Positions 9,227 through 18,421 are shown, counted from the first letter of the stretch. The stretch: DNA of 64,000 nt from Rhodospirillales bacterium (GCA_016712595.1 JADJQT010000001.1:2105501-2169500); one strand, 5' to 3'. The notes: generated from the sequence alone by a model not told the origin. Made by a program: numbers and translations.

Positions 9227-10324
9227 ATGGGCGAGTTCAAACTGAAACACAACCGCATCGGCGTCCTGACATCCGGCGGCGATTGCGCTGGGCTGAACGC
9301 TGCGATTCGCGCGATCACCTACCGGGCCATTCAGGATTATGGCTTTTCCGTCGTTGGCATCCTAGCCAGCACCGCGGGCTTGCTGGAACGACCGGTGCGT
9401 TATCGCGAGCTGACCCTTGACAACATCGGCAGCGCTCTTTTGCGCGAGGGCGGAACGGTCCTCGAGACGGTCAACAAGGGCAATCCCTTCGAATACCCGA
9501 TGGCTGATGGCAGCATCAAGGACCGGTCCGACGAGGCGATCGAGGGCTTTCGCGCACTGAACCTCGATGCGCTGATCGGCATCGGTGGCGATGGCAGCGC
9601 GCGGATTCTCTCCGCTCTTGCGGCGAAGGGAAACATTCCGTTTGTCGGCGTGCCGAAGACCATCGACAACGATCTTGCCGAGACCGACTTCGCCATCGGC
9701 TACATGAGCGCGGTCGAGGTTGCGGTCGATGCAGCCGACCGCCTGCAGCCGACCGCGGCCAGCCATCGGCGGACGATGGTGCTGGAGGTGATGGGCCGCG
9801 ACGTCGGCTGGATCGCGATCGCGACCGGCATCGCCTCCGGGGCCGACGTGATCCTCGTTCCGGAGGTTCCGTTCAGCATCGATAAGGTGATTGCGCATCT
9901 GCGCTCGCGCCACGCCCGGGGGCAGAATCACGCCCTCGTCGTCTGTTCGGAAGGCGTGCGGATGGCGGAGGGTAGCACGGTCTCGCATGCCCACTCCGAC
10001 GGCGAGATTCGCTACGGCGGCGTCGGTGCACTGATCGCCGACCTGATCGCCCGCGGCACCGGCGCCGAGACCCGCGTGACCGTTCTGGGTCATGTCCAGC
10101 GCGGCGGGGCTCCGTGCGCTTTCGATCGCATCCTCGCCAGTTCGCTCGGCAGCCGGGCGGTCGACCTGATCGCGCAGGGCAAAACCAACCGCTACGTCGT
10201 CTGGCGTGACGGCCGTGCCGAGGACGTGGCGCTGGAAGAGGTCGCCGGAAAAACCCGCGGGCTTAAGGAAGACGGGATGATGATCGGCACCGCCCGGCAC
10301 CTCGGCATCTGTCTCGGAGACTGA
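9227..10324 (+). CDS. pfkA: 6-phosphofructokinase, group III-like (ATP or PPi donor unclear)
   Basis: The protein is 365 residues and phosphorylates fructose 6-phosphate to fructose 1,6-bisphosphate in glycolysis. Motifs: GVLTSGGDCAGLNAAIR (phosphoryl-donor loop, about 12-28), IGIGGDGS (about 122-129), PKTIDNDL (about 143-150, with the catalytic Asp) and MGRDVGWIA (about 189-197). The donor-determining pair is mixed: Gly in GGDG, as in ATP enzymes, but Lys in PKTIDND, as in PPi enzymes. This combination marks the group III enzymes, which include both ATP- and PPi-users, so the donor cannot be read from sequence. Start ATG with AGGAAAG upstream. nhaA follows 35 bases later on the same strand. 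Confidence 0.92.
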   Translation: MGEFKLKHNRIGVLTSGGDCAGLNAAIRAITYRAIQDYGFSVVGILASTAGLLERPVRYRELTLDNIGSALLREGGTVLETVNKGNPFEYPMADGSIKDRSDEAIEGFRALNLDALIGIGGDGSARILSALAAKGNIPFVGVPKTIDNDLAETDFAIGYMSAVEVAVDAADRLQPTAASHRRTMVLEVMGRDVGWIAIATGIASGADVILVPEVPFSIDKVIAHLRSRHARGQNHALVVCSEGVRMAEGSTVSHAHSDGEIRYGGVGALIADLIARGTGAETRVTVLGHVQRGGAPCAFDRILASSLGSRAVDLIAQGKTNRYVVWRDGRAEDVALEEVAGKTRGLKEDGMMIGTARHLGICLGD

Positions 10325-10359
10325 TAAGACCGCCCGGTCGCAGGGAAGGAGGTTCAACG

Positions 10360-11541
10360 ATGCCGCTCGATGCACTGAAGCAGTTTCTCAAGATGGAAGC
10401 AGCGGGAGGTCTGGTGCTGGTGGCTGCAGCCATTCTTGCGGTCATTGTCGCCAACTCGCCGCTATCGTCCGTCTACCAGGACTTTCTTGACGCGCGCGCA
10501 CACATTGGCATCGATTCCTTTCAGCTTTCCAAGCCGTTGCTGCTGTGGATCAACGACGGACTGATGGCGGTGTTCTTTTTCGTCGTCGGTCTCGAGATCA
10601 AGCGGGAGTTCCTGGCCGGACAACTGGCGCGCCGCGAGCAAGCGGTGCTTCCGGCCTGCGGCGCGCTCGGTGGCATGGCACTGCCGGCGCTGATCTTTGT
10701 TGCAATCAATCTCGGCGAGCCCGACCATCTTGCCGGCTGGGCGATTCCGGCAGCAACGGACATCGCCTTCGCGCTCGGCGTTCTGGCTTTGCTGGGCTCA
10801 CGCGTCCCCTTATCGCTGAAGGTGCTACTGACGGCGATCGCGGTGCTCGACGACCTCGGCGCGATCATCATCATCGCCGTGTTCTACACGGATCAATTAT
10901 CGCTGACGGCACTGACGATGGCCATCTCGGCGCTCGCCGTGCTGGTGGCAATGAACATTCTCGGCGTTCGCCGCATGGGCGTCTATTTCGCCATCGGCGC
11001 CGTGCTGTGGGTGTGCGTGCTGAAATCCGGCGTGCACGCGACCCTCGCCGGTGTCGCGCTGGCGATGACCATTCCGCTCGAAGAGGACGCGAACGGCCAC
11101 TCGCCCGCGCGCCATCTCGAACATTCGCTGCACAGATGGGCGGCCTTCGGGGTGCTGCCGATCTTCGCCTTCGCCAACGCCGGCGTTTCGTTCGAGGGCA
11201 TCGGTTGGGCAAGTCTCTTCGAGCCGGTGACGCTCGGCATCGCTCTTGGCCTGTTCCTCGGCAAGCAGGCCGGGGTGTTCTCGTGCATATGGCTGACGGC
11301 CCGCGCCGGCCTCGCCCGGTTGCCCGAAGGTACGACGTGGCGGCAGATCTACGGGGTCTGCCTGCTCTGCGGCATCGGCTTTACCATGAGCCTGTTCATC
11401 GGTGGTCTGGCCTGGGAGCACTCCAACTTCGATGCGCCGCTGCGGCTCGGCGTCATCGTCGGCTCGATTCTCTCAGCATGTACGGGCGCGGTGGTCCTGC
11501 TCTTGCCGCAGCGCCGTAAGGCGACTTCCCCCGGGGCGTAA
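10360..11541 (+). CDS. nhaA: Na+/H+ antiporter NhaA
   Basis: The 393-residue inner-membrane antiporter exports sodium in exchange for protons for pH and salt control. Many hydrophobic segments are visible. Diagnostic motifs are ATDIAFALGVLALLG (the Asp corresponding to E. coli Asp133), AVLDDLGAIIIIAVFY (the Asp pair corresponding to Asp163/Asp164 that binds the cation) and GIGFTMSLFIGGLAW near the C terminus. Length is normal for the family (~390). A strong ribosome site (GGAAGGAGG) precedes the ATG. It converges with fabI; the 66-base gap holds G+C-rich hairpins that may stop both transcripts. Confidence 0.96.
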   Translation: MPLDALKQFLKMEAAGGLVLVAAAILAVIVANSPLSSVYQDFLDARAHIGIDSFQLSKPLLLWINDGLMAVFFFVVGLEIKREFLAGQLARREQAVLPACGALGGMALPALIFVAINLGEPDHLAGWAIPAATDIAFALGVLALLGSRVPLSLKVLLTAIAVLDDLGAIIIIAVFYTDQLSLTALTMAISALAVLVAMNILGVRRMGVYFAIGAVLWVCVLKSGVHATLAGVALAMTIPLEEDANGHSPARHLEHSLHRWAAFGVLPIFAFANAGVSFEGIGWASLFEPVTLGIALGLFLGKQAGVFSCIWLTARAGLARLPEGTTWRQIYGVCLLCGIGFTMSLFIGGLAWEHSNFDAPLRLGVIVGSILSACTGAVVLLLPQRRKATSPGA

Positions 11542-11601
11542 GCGGCAGGGCGGGACCGCCCGGGCGCCCGTCCGGTGCGGCCGCCCTGGGTAGCACGCTT
11601 G

Positions 11602-11617
11602 GGGCGGCTAGCCGCCC
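11602..11617. repeat. 16-bp palindrome over the fabI stop codon
   Basis: GGGCGGCTAGCCGCCC is a perfect palindrome that includes the fabI stop codon (11608-11610). It lies between convergent nhaA and fabI. It may contribute to transcription termination, but there is no T-run on either strand. Confidence 0.35.
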
Positions 11618-12432
11618 ATGATGTTGTAGCCGCCGTCCATATATAGCACCTCGCCGGTGACGATCTTGGCGAAGTCGCAGGCGAGCGTCGCCGTGGCAAG
11701 ACCGACTTCGTCCGCTGTCACCAGCTTGCGGGTCGGGGCGCGCTGCTTGGTCTTTTCCAGCAGTTCGTCGAAGCGGTCGATGCCGGACGCGGCGCGGGTC
11801 ATCACCGGACCGGGGGAGATGATATTGATGCGAATGCCCTTCTCTCCGAGTTCGGCGGCCATGTAGCGCGCCGCCGTTTCCAGCGCCGCCTTGGCCGGCC
11901 CCATGATGCCGTAGTGGGGAACCACCTTCTCGCCGCCGAAATAACTCATGGTGAAAATCGCGCCGCCGCCGGCCATCAGCGGTTCCGCCAGACGGGTCAT
12001 GCGGATCAGCGAATGCACCGAGATGTCCATCGCTGCCAGAAAGCCTTCGAGCGAGCAGTCGGTGACCCGGCCATGAAGGTCTTGCATCGGCGCGAACGCG
12101 ATCGAATGCAGCAGGATATCGAGGCGACCCCAGGTTTTCTCGATCGCCGCGAACACCGCTTCCAGTTGACCCGGCTCCCGGACGTCGCACGGCAGGTACA
12201 ACGCGTCCTCGACGTCAAGCACGGCAGCGAGCTGCGCCGTGTAGGTCTTGGTCTTGTCGTTCAGGTACGTGATCGATAGGTCGGCGCCGAAGGCGCGGAA
12301 CGCCCGCGCGCAGCCGTAAGCGATCGAATCCTTGTTGGCAATGCCGACGACGAGCGCCTTCTTGCCCGCGAGCGGACGCTCGTCAATGGACAGCGGTTTT
12401 AAGGCCGGGTCGTCCGGTGCGATCTGCGACAT
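11608..12432 (-). CDS. fabI: Enoyl-[acyl-carrier-protein] reductase (NADH) FabI
   Basis: The 274-residue protein catalyses the last reduction of each fatty-acid elongation round. It has the FabI-type NAD loop GIANKDSIAYG (residues 30-40) and the catalytic set Tyr164 (SYFGGE), Tyr174 and Lys181 (YGIMGPAK), with the Y-x6-K spacing of the family. Length is normal. It lies 67 bases downstream of ackA and is probably co-transcribed with maoC-pta and ackA, an arrangement seen in other alphaproteobacteria. This places acetyl-phosphate metabolism and fatty-acid synthesis in one unit. Confidence 0.96.
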   Translation of the reverse strand: MSQIAPDDPALKPLSIDERPLAGKKALVVGIANKDSIAYGCARAFRAFGADLSITYLNDKTKTYTAQLAAVLDVEDALYLPCDVREPGQLEAVFAAIEKTWGRLDILLHSIAFAPMQDLHGRVTDCSLEGFLAAMDISVHSLIRMTRLAEPLMAGGGAIFTMSYFGGEKVVPHYGIMGPAKAALETAARYMAAELGEKGIRINIISPGPVMTRAASGIDRFDELLEKTKQRAPTRKLVTADEVGLATATLACDFAKIVTGEVLYMDGGYNIMGG

Positions 12433-12499
12433 GAACGCGTCCTTTCTCTGGTTGCGACAACGTAGCGGAACTGACCTGGGTAGCTGGACTTACCTGGAC

Positions 12500-13690
12500 T
12501 TACGAGGTGGCAAGCACCTTGTGCGCATGGATGGCGATCATTTTCTCTTCATCTGTCGGAACGACCCAGACCGCCACGGGACTGTGTGTATGGCTGATGC
12601 GTGGGCCGTTCACCGCGTTGGCCTCCTCGTCGAGGCGGATGCCCAGCCATTCGGAGCGGCGACAGACATCGGCGCGGATGGGCGCGGCGCGTTCGCCAAT
12701 GCCGGCGGTAAACACCAACGCATCGATTCCGCCCAGTGTTGCGACCAGCGCACCGAGTTGCTTGGCGATGGTATAGCAGAACAGCTCGACGGCCTGGTGC
12801 GCGCGCGGGGTCTGGCTCGCCAGCAAGGAGCGCATGTCGTTGGAAAGGCCGGAGACGCCGAGCAGGCCGGACTCCTTGTAAAGAAGTTTTTCGATCCGGG
12901 CGCCGTCCCAGTTCAGGGTTTGTATGAGGTAGAGGACTACGCCGGGATCGAGCGCGCCGGTGCGCGTGCCCATCATCAGGCCGTCGACAGCGGTGAAACC
13001 CATCGACGATTCGACGCTGCGACCGTCGAGCATCGCGCACATTGACGCGCCGCTGCCGAGGTGGGCGACGACGACGCGACGCGCCCCAGGGTCGATCTCG
13101 TGCATCCTGCGGGCGATGTATTCGTAGGAAAGGCCGTGAAATCCGTAGCGGCGGATGCCCTGTTCGCTGAGGCGATAGGGCAGGGCGAAAATCTGCGCCA
13201 CCTCCGGCTGTGTGCGATGAAAGGCCGTATCGAAACAGGCGATTTGCGGCAGGTCGGGAAACATCTTCGCCAAGGCGCGGATGGCGAGGAGGTTGTGCGG
13301 CTGGTGCAGTGGGGCGAGCGGTTCGAACTGGACGAGGTCGGCGAGGACGCGCGCATCGAGCCGAACTGGTCCGGAATAAAGCAGGCCGCCGTGGACGACA
13401 CGGTGGCCGGCGGCGGCGACGCGGATATCGCGTTCGGCGGTGGCGAACCAGTCGAACAGGAAGCGAAGCCCGTCCTCATGGCCGAACGCCGAGTCCTTGG
13501 GCCAGTGCTGATCGCCGAGGAGGACGCCATCTTGATCGTAGCCGACAAAGTGAGGGTCGGTGCCGATGCCTTCGAGCATGCCCTTGCCGAGCAACTGGGG
13601 TTCGGCTGCGTCGTCGGCGCTATATGCCGCGTACTTGATGCTCGAGGAACCGGCGTTGATCACGAGGATGCCGGGCGCAGCGGAGGTCAT
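12500..13690 (-). CDS. ackA: Acetate kinase AckA
   Basis: The protein is 396 residues and converts acetyl phosphate plus ADP to acetate plus ATP, reversibly. The start is taken at the ATG at 13690 because the family N-terminal motif VINAGSSSIKYA follows at residues 10-21 and a GGAG site lies ahead; a longer in-frame extension to 13765 would run into the upstream gene. Other motifs: ACFDTAFH, RYGFHGLSYEYIA, HLGSGASMCA and VDGLMMGTRTGALDPG. It starts 5 bases after the pta stop, so Pta and AckA are made from one transcript and together interconvert acetyl-CoA and acetate. Confidence 0.96.
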   Translation of the reverse strand: MTSAAPGILVINAGSSSIKYAAYSADDAAEPQLLGKGMLEGIGTDPHFVGYDQDGVLLGDQHWPKDSAFGHEDGLRFLFDWFATAERDIRVAAAGHRVVHGGLLYSGPVRLDARVLADLVQFEPLAPLHQPHNLLAIRALAKMFPDLPQIACFDTAFHRTQPEVAQIFALPYRLSEQGIRRYGFHGLSYEYIARRMHEIDPGARRVVVAHLGSGASMCAMLDGRSVESSMGFTAVDGLMMGTRTGALDPGVVLYLIQTLNWDGARIEKLLYKESGLLGVSGLSNDMRSLLASQTPRAHQAVELFCYTIAKQLGALVATLGGIDALVFTAGIGERAAPIRADVCRRSEWLGIRLDEEANAVNGPRISHTHSPVAVWVVPTDEEKMIAIHAHKVLATS

Positions 13691-13695
13691 TGGCG

Positions 13696-15108
13696 TTACT
13701 CCGCCGCTTTGAGTAGAGCGGCGCCGCGGCGTAATTGCGCAGCGAACAGAACGGCGACGGCGCACGATGCAAGGCGCGTCCTGGCGCTATCGGCGCGGCT
13801 GGTCAGAATGATCGGTGCCCGCGCCCCGATGACGATGCCCGCAGCCTCGGCATTGGCCATGAAGGTGAGCTGCTTGGCCAACATGTTGGCCGATTCGAGG
13901 TTGGGAGCAACGAGGATATCGGCCTTGCCGGCGACCGGGGAGAGAATGCCCTTGGTTCGCGCCGCCTCCTCGTCGATGGCGTTGTCGATCGCCAACGGTC
14001 CGTCGATCAGCCCGCCGGTGATCTGTCCGCGCTCGGCCATCTTGCACAGGGCCGCAGCTTCGATGGTCGAGGGGATCTTCGGGGTGACTGTCTCAACCGC
14101 AGACAGGATTGCCACTTTCGGCACGGTGATGCCCATGGCCTGCGCCAGCTCGATGGCGTTCTGCACGATGTCCCGCTTGTCTTCGAGCGTCGGAAGGATG
14201 TTGATGGCGGCATCGGTGACGATGATCGGCCGGGCGTAGGTGGGGACGGAGAGAAGAAAGCAGTGGCTCAAGCGCCGCTCGGTGCGCAGTCCGCAGTCTT
14301 TCTTCATCACTTCGTGAAGCAGCTCATCGGTGTGCAGGCTGCCCTTCATCAAGGTTTCTGCCTCGCCGCCATGCACCATGGCGACGGCGAGTTCCGCCGA
14401 ATGATGGCTGTGCTCGGAGGGCACCAGCCGGTAGGGGGAGATATCGAGATTTTCTGCGTCGGAGACGGCACGTATCTTTTTTTCCGGTCCGATCAGCACT
14501 GGCAGGATCAGATTGTGTTCGGCGGCCTCGATCGCGCCCCGCAGCGCGTCGTCGCTGCACGGATGCACCACGGCCGTAGACATCGGCGGCAGGCCGTCGC
14601 ACTGGCGAATAAGATCGAGGTAGCGGTCCTCCCGCCGGAGCTGCACCGTCGGCAGGTCGCGCCGGGGCAGGCGGATCTTTACACTTGGCGCCTGGACGTC
14701 GAGCGTACCGGAGAGCAGTTCTCTGCCTTCCTCATCAAGGCATAGGCAGTCGAAGACGACAACGCCGGTCTCCGCCCGTTTCTCACGGACGGTGATCCGC
14801 GCGGTGATCGGCCTGCCGATCGGCACCGGTTTGAGAAACCGGATCGCGTGCATCAGCGTCACCGAACCCAGCCCCGGAAGCCGCGTTCCAGCGAGGGTCG
14901 AAAACAGCACCGCCGCCCATGTCGCCTGGCCGGCGCCGTGGTTGAACATCGACGAATCGAGCGGCGACGGATCAAGGTCGACGAGGTTGAAGTTGCCGGT
15001 CACCGCCGCCCATGTCTCGACGTCCTCCGGGCGAAACTGGCGGACGAGCGACGTCGAATCGCCGAGATTGATCTCATCGAACGTCTTGTTCTCGATCATA
15101 TCGTTCAT
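13696..15108 (-). CDS. MaoC-like hydratase / phosphate acetyltransferase fusion
   Basis: The protein is 470 residues. Residues ~10-140 form a MaoC/hotdog (R)-enoyl-CoA hydratase-like domain (GNFNLVDLDPSPLDSSMF, then HGAGQATWAAVLFSTLAGTR with the hydratase Asp/His region modified). Residues ~165-465 form a phosphate acetyl/butyryltransferase domain (VLIGPEKKIR, ITGGLIDGPLAIDNAI, ADILVAPNLESANMLAKQL). The start at 15108 is preferred over 15156 because GGAG lies about 10 bases upstream of it. It likely produces acetyl phosphate (or another acyl phosphate) from the CoA ester, feeding AckA. The hotdog domain may accept other acyl-CoAs; its role in the fusion is not clear. It is divergent from the acyl-CoA-synthetase/GNAT gene. 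Confidence 0.9.
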   Translation of the reverse strand: MNDMIENKTFDEINLGDSTSLVRQFRPEDVETWAAVTGNFNLVDLDPSPLDSSMFNHGAGQATWAAVLFSTLAGTRLPGLGSVTLMHAIRFLKPVPIGRPITARITVREKRAETGVVVFDCLCLDEEGRELLSGTLDVQAPSVKIRLPRRDLPTVQLRREDRYLDLIRQCDGLPPMSTAVVHPCSDDALRGAIEAAEHNLILPVLIGPEKKIRAVSDAENLDISPYRLVPSEHSHHSAELAVAMVHGGEAETLMKGSLHTDELLHEVMKKDCGLRTERRLSHCFLLSVPTYARPIIVTDAAINILPTLEDKRDIVQNAIELAQAMGITVPKVAILSAVETVTPKIPSTIEAAALCKMAERGQITGGLIDGPLAIDNAIDEEAARTKGILSPVAGKADILVAPNLESANMLAKQLTFMANAEAAGIVIGARAPIILTSRADSARTRLASCAVAVLFAAQLRRGAALLKAAE

Positions 15109-15334
15109 CGACGGACGGCTCCTTGAATGCAACGTCAACGGCGCTACGCAGCGCAATATGTCTGTCCGCTCTGACGTTCCGGGGCGTGGCGAACTGAAAG
15201 GAACCGTAGACTATCGGCCCCTCTGATGCACCGCAAGGTGGGCTCTGCGCACGTTTCGGTGAAATTCCCATGATATTACGGCTAGATGTGGATCGGCGTC
15301 GCGACGCTTTCGCCTCCCTGTTGCGTATGCGAAG

Positions 15335-18064
15335 ATGAGGGCGGATTGCCGTTTCGCGGAACGGCGCAAAACCGGGGCTCAACGCTTGTCCGTCGTTAAT
15401 CTCGATCGGCTGTTCCGGCCGGAATCGATCGCTCTCTTCGGTCTCGACCAAGGTCCGCATTCGGTCGGTCGTGTCGTGGCGACGAACCTTTTTCGGTGTG
15501 GCTTCGATGGACCGGTCATGCCGGTACACCCGTCGGATATGGCGGTCCAGGGGGTTCTTGCCTACGCATCCGTCGCCGATCTGCCACTGACGCCCGATCT
15601 TGCCGTCATCGCCAGCCCGCCGGAAGACATCCCGCCGTTGATCACCGCCCTGGGGGAGCGTGGTACCCGTGCCGCCGTGGTCCTGTCGCATGCCTTCGAA
15701 GCCGCCGGTACCGCTGAAGGGGCCTCGTGCCGGCGAAGGATGCTCGATGCCGCCCGGCCGTTTGACCTGCGGATCGCCGGTCCGGCCTGTCTTGGCATCA
15801 TCGTTCCCGCGCGCGGTCTCGATGCCAGCTACGCTCATGCGCGCGCCGCGAAGGGTGACCTTGCCTTTATCAGCCAGTCGGGCTCGCTGATGACCGTGAT
15901 GCTCGACTGGGCGGCGGCGCGTGGTGTCGGATTCTCATTGCTGGCATCGCTCGGGGATATGAGCGATGTCGACTTCGGCGACATGCTCGATTACCTGGCG
16001 TTCGACGGCGGCACACGGGCCATTCTCCTGTGCATCGATAGCATTGCCAATCCGAGGCGGTTCTTATCGGCGGCGCGATCGGCCGCCCGCCTGAAACCGG
16101 TGATCGTTTTCGATGTCGCCCGACTGGATGTCGGCCGAGAACGCAGGCGCTCGGGTGCGCGCCGGCCCACCCGAGGCGAGGTCAACGACGCTGCCTTTCG
16201 CCGCGCCGGCATCCTTCCGGTGGATAGCCTCGCTGATCTGATCGCCGCTGCCGGAACGCTGGGCACCGGCATTCGCATGGCCAATGATCGCATCGCCATC
16301 ATCGCCAACGGTCACGGCATTGGCGATGTCACTGCCAACATGGTGCTGCAGGAGAATGGCCGGCTTGCCGAGCTCAGCCGGCCGACGCTCGATGCGCTTG
16401 ACCGGATTCTGCCGGCGCGATGGGGGCGGCGCAACCCGGTCAACCTGTTCAATGATGCCACTGCCGAACGCTATCGTGACGCTCTGGGTCCGCTGCTCGC
16501 CGATCCGGGGGTCGATGCGATCCTTACGGTGGTTACGCCAACGGCGATCGGCGATACGATCGATGCGGCGTACTCCATCGCCGATCGGATGGTGCGTGAA
16601 CGCAAGCCGCTTGTTGCCGTCTGGGCCGAGGAAAGCAGCCTTGACGACGCGCGCCGGCTGTTCGCCACGCGCCGCCTGCCGCTGCATGACGCGCCGGGGC
16701 CGGCGGTCGCTGCGCTGATGCAGCTGGTTCGCTATCGTCGCAGCCAGGACATGTTGATGGAGACCCCCGCATCGTTGCCGGAACAGTTCGGCCGGGATGC
16801 GGGACGCGTGCGCGCGGTCGTTTCGGCGGCGCTCAAGGAAGGCCGGGAATGGCTGAGCGAGCCGGAGGCGAAGGAGGTTCTGGCCGCCTACGACCTGCCG
16901 GTCGCCCGCGCCGTGACGGCGGCAACGCCGGAAGACGCGGTTAGCGCCGCCAAAGACCTCGGTTTTCCGGTTTCGTTGCGGCTTCAGGCGCCAGGCGAGA
17001 CCGGGGCCGCCGTGCGCGGACGCGATGGCCTGGGTGATCTGGAAACGCCCGAGGCGGTCGCCGTGGCCGCCCGGCAGACGGAGGCGCGCTTTCGCCGGGC
17101 ATACGTCGACCGATGGTTTCCCGGCTTTACCGTGCGTGCGCAGCCTAAGACGATCCAGCAGCATGAGTTGCGCATGGGCATGTTCGTCGACGCCGACTTC
17201 GGTCCGGTCATCATCTTCGGCCCGGGCGGCGATATTGCTCAGGTGATTCGCGAGCGTGCCCTGGCGCTGCCGCCGCTCAATCTCAATCTTGCCTACGACT
17301 TGATCGCCGAGGCGCAAGCGTGCGCGTTGCTGCAGGGATACGGTGAACGGCCCGCCGCCGATATCGAGGACATCGGTCTTGCGCTGGTCAAGCTCTCACA
17401 ACTTGTCGTAGAGATTGCCGAGATCGTCGAGATCGATATCAACCCGATGCTGGCTGGCGGCGACGGTGTCGTCGTCGTCGCCGCCCGCATTCGCATCGCC
17501 GCCACCGGCCGGCCGGCGGATGCGCGGCTGGCGATCCGCCCCTACCCGAAGGATGTGGAGAAGATGGTGTTCGATCGCGGGGGGCGCCAGCTGCTCCTGC
17601 GCGCCATCCGTCCCGAGGATGAGCCCGCACTGCGCGCGTTCGTTCGTAGCTTATCGCCGGAAGATCGCCGCCTGCGATTCTTCTCTCAGGTCAAGGAACT
17701 CGACCATCGCTTGGCGGCGCGCATGACGCAGATCGACTACGACCGGGAAATGGCGCTGGTGCTGTTTGACGAAACGGCCGAAGTGCCGGAGATGCTAGGA
17801 GTCATGCGTATTACCGCCGATCCGGACGAAACGCGCGCTGAATATGCCGGCGCCGTCCGCTCCGATCTCAAGGGAACCGGCCTTGGCCGGTTGCTGATGG
17901 AGGAGATCATCGCCTATTGCCGCAAACGGGGCATTTCAGAGATTTGGGGTGACGTCCTGGCGGAAAATGCGCCAATGCTGGGGCTGGTCCGCAAACTCGG
18001 ATTCGTGATTAGGAGCGATCCGGAAGACCGTACCGTGCGTATCGTCTCCAAGTCGCTCGATTAA
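15335..18064 (+). CDS. Acyl-CoA synthetase (NDP-forming)-like / GNAT acetyltransferase fusion (Pat/YfiQ type)
   Basis: The protein is 909 residues. Order of domains: CoA-binding (RPESIALFG, from ~residue 25), succinyl-CoA-ligase-like (FISQSGSLMTVMLDWAAARG, ~180-310), ATP-grasp (EAKEVLAAYDLPVARAV, ~510-720), and a C-terminal GNAT domain (~755-905, with the acetyl-CoA loop DLKGTGLGRLLMEEII). This is the layout of bacterial lysine acetyltransferases Pat/PatZ, which acetylate acetyl-CoA synthetase and other enzymes; in them the synthetase part is usually regulatory. The gene next door, divergent, makes acetyl phosphate, so both enzymatic and chemical protein acetylation sources sit together. The start may be ATG 15335 or TTG 15386. 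A Tn3-type element is inserted exactly at the stop codon without changing the protein. Confidence 0.9.
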   Translation: MRADCRFAERRKTGAQRLSVVNLDRLFRPESIALFGLDQGPHSVGRVVATNLFRCGFDGPVMPVHPSDMAVQGVLAYASVADLPLTPDLAVIASPPEDIPPLITALGERGTRAAVVLSHAFEAAGTAEGASCRRRMLDAARPFDLRIAGPACLGIIVPARGLDASYAHARAAKGDLAFISQSGSLMTVMLDWAAARGVGFSLLASLGDMSDVDFGDMLDYLAFDGGTRAILLCIDSIANPRRFLSAARSAARLKPVIVFDVARLDVGRERRRSGARRPTRGEVNDAAFRRAGILPVDSLADLIAAAGTLGTGIRMANDRIAIIANGHGIGDVTANMVLQENGRLAELSRPTLDALDRILPARWGRRNPVNLFNDATAERYRDALGPLLADPGVDAILTVVTPTAIGDTIDAAYSIADRMVRERKPLVAVWAEESSLDDARRLFATRRLPLHDAPGPAVAALMQLVRYRRSQDMLMETPASLPEQFGRDAGRVRAVVSAALKEGREWLSEPEAKEVLAAYDLPVARAVTAATPEDAVSAAKDLGFPVSLRLQAPGETGAAVRGRDGLGDLETPEAVAVAARQTEARFRRAYVDRWFPGFTVRAQPKTIQQHELRMGMFVDADFGPVIIFGPGGDIAQVIRERALALPPLNLNLAYDLIAEAQACALLQGYGERPAADIEDIGLALVKLSQLVVEIAEIVEIDINPMLAGGDGVVVVAARIRIAATGRPADARLAIRPYPKDVEKMVFDRGGRQLLLRAIRPEDEPALRAFVRSLSPEDRRLRFFSQVKELDHRLAARMTQIDYDREMALVLFDETAEVPEMLGVMRITADPDETRAEYAGAVRSDLKGTGLGRLLMEEIIAYCRKRGISEIWGDVLAENAPMLGLVRKLGFVIRSDPEDRTVRIVSKSLD
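18060..18064. repeat. Target-site duplication ATTAA, left copy
   Basis: ATTAA directly precedes the left terminal inverted repeat and is repeated at 21309-21313 directly after the right one. Its TAA is the stop codon of the upstream acetyltransferase gene. A 5-bp duplication is the hallmark of Tn3-family transposition. Confidence 0.9.
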
Positions 18065-18101
18065 GGGGTCGTTTGCGGGAGAGAGCGGAATCCTACCCTA
18101 A
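18065..18101 (+). repeat. Left terminal inverted repeat of the Tn3-family element
   Basis: 37 bp, starting GGGGTCGTTTGCGGGAGAGA and ending CCCTAA. It matches the reverse complement of 21272-21308 with mismatches only at positions 6, 20 and 28. Confidence 0.93.
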
Positions 18102-18399
18102 TACCAAGTCCCTGTATTCGAGACTCTCGTGAGGGATTCCCGCGAGCGCCGAAAGATGATTCACGCTGGCAAACGAGATGGAGTTTGCCATCGGCGCTGC
18201 GACGCAGCGCGCATCGGCGGCGTGGGGCTGCAGTTCATGCGCGACAACTGGCTCTCCAACCGGGTCTTCACGTCCTTCGACGACATCGTCGATCACTGCC
18301 GCCAAGCCTGGAACAAGCGCGTCGCGCAGCCCTGGCGCATCATGTCGATCGGACTGCGCAACTGGGCGCATCGGTTCTGATCAATGGGACTTGGTATAA
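18099..18399 (+). mobile_element. IS630-family remnant, MITE-like, inside the Tn3 element
   Basis: An approximately 300-bp segment bounded by inverted copies of ATACCAAGTCCC (18101-18112) and GGGACTTGGTAT (18386-18397), with TA at the left edge, the target dinucleotide of IS630/mariner elements. It inserted at the inner edge of the left Tn3 repeat. The centre is deleted down to the last ~50 codons of an IS630 transposase. Both ends are kept, so it could be mobilised in trans by a full copy elsewhere. Confidence 0.75.
18225..18380 (+). pseudogene. IS630-family transposase, C-terminal fragment
   Basis: The frame ends MRDNWLSNRVFTSFDDIVDH ... PWRIMSIGLRNWAHRF, the conserved C terminus of IS630 transposases of proteobacteria. 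Only about 50 of ~340 residues remain and none of the catalytic core, so it is not functional. Confidence 0.8.
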
Positions 18400-18421
18400 G
18401 CCACCTGGGACACAATCCATC

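Noticed and set aside
16064..17317. 417-codon minus-strand frame within the acetyltransferase gene
   Set aside because: Antisense to ATP-grasp and ligase domains with clear motifs. No motif of its own.
18185..18421. Continuous frame that joins the IS630 fragment to the start of TnpA
   Set aside because: It crosses the edge of the nested element. The TnpA start ATG is at 18422.
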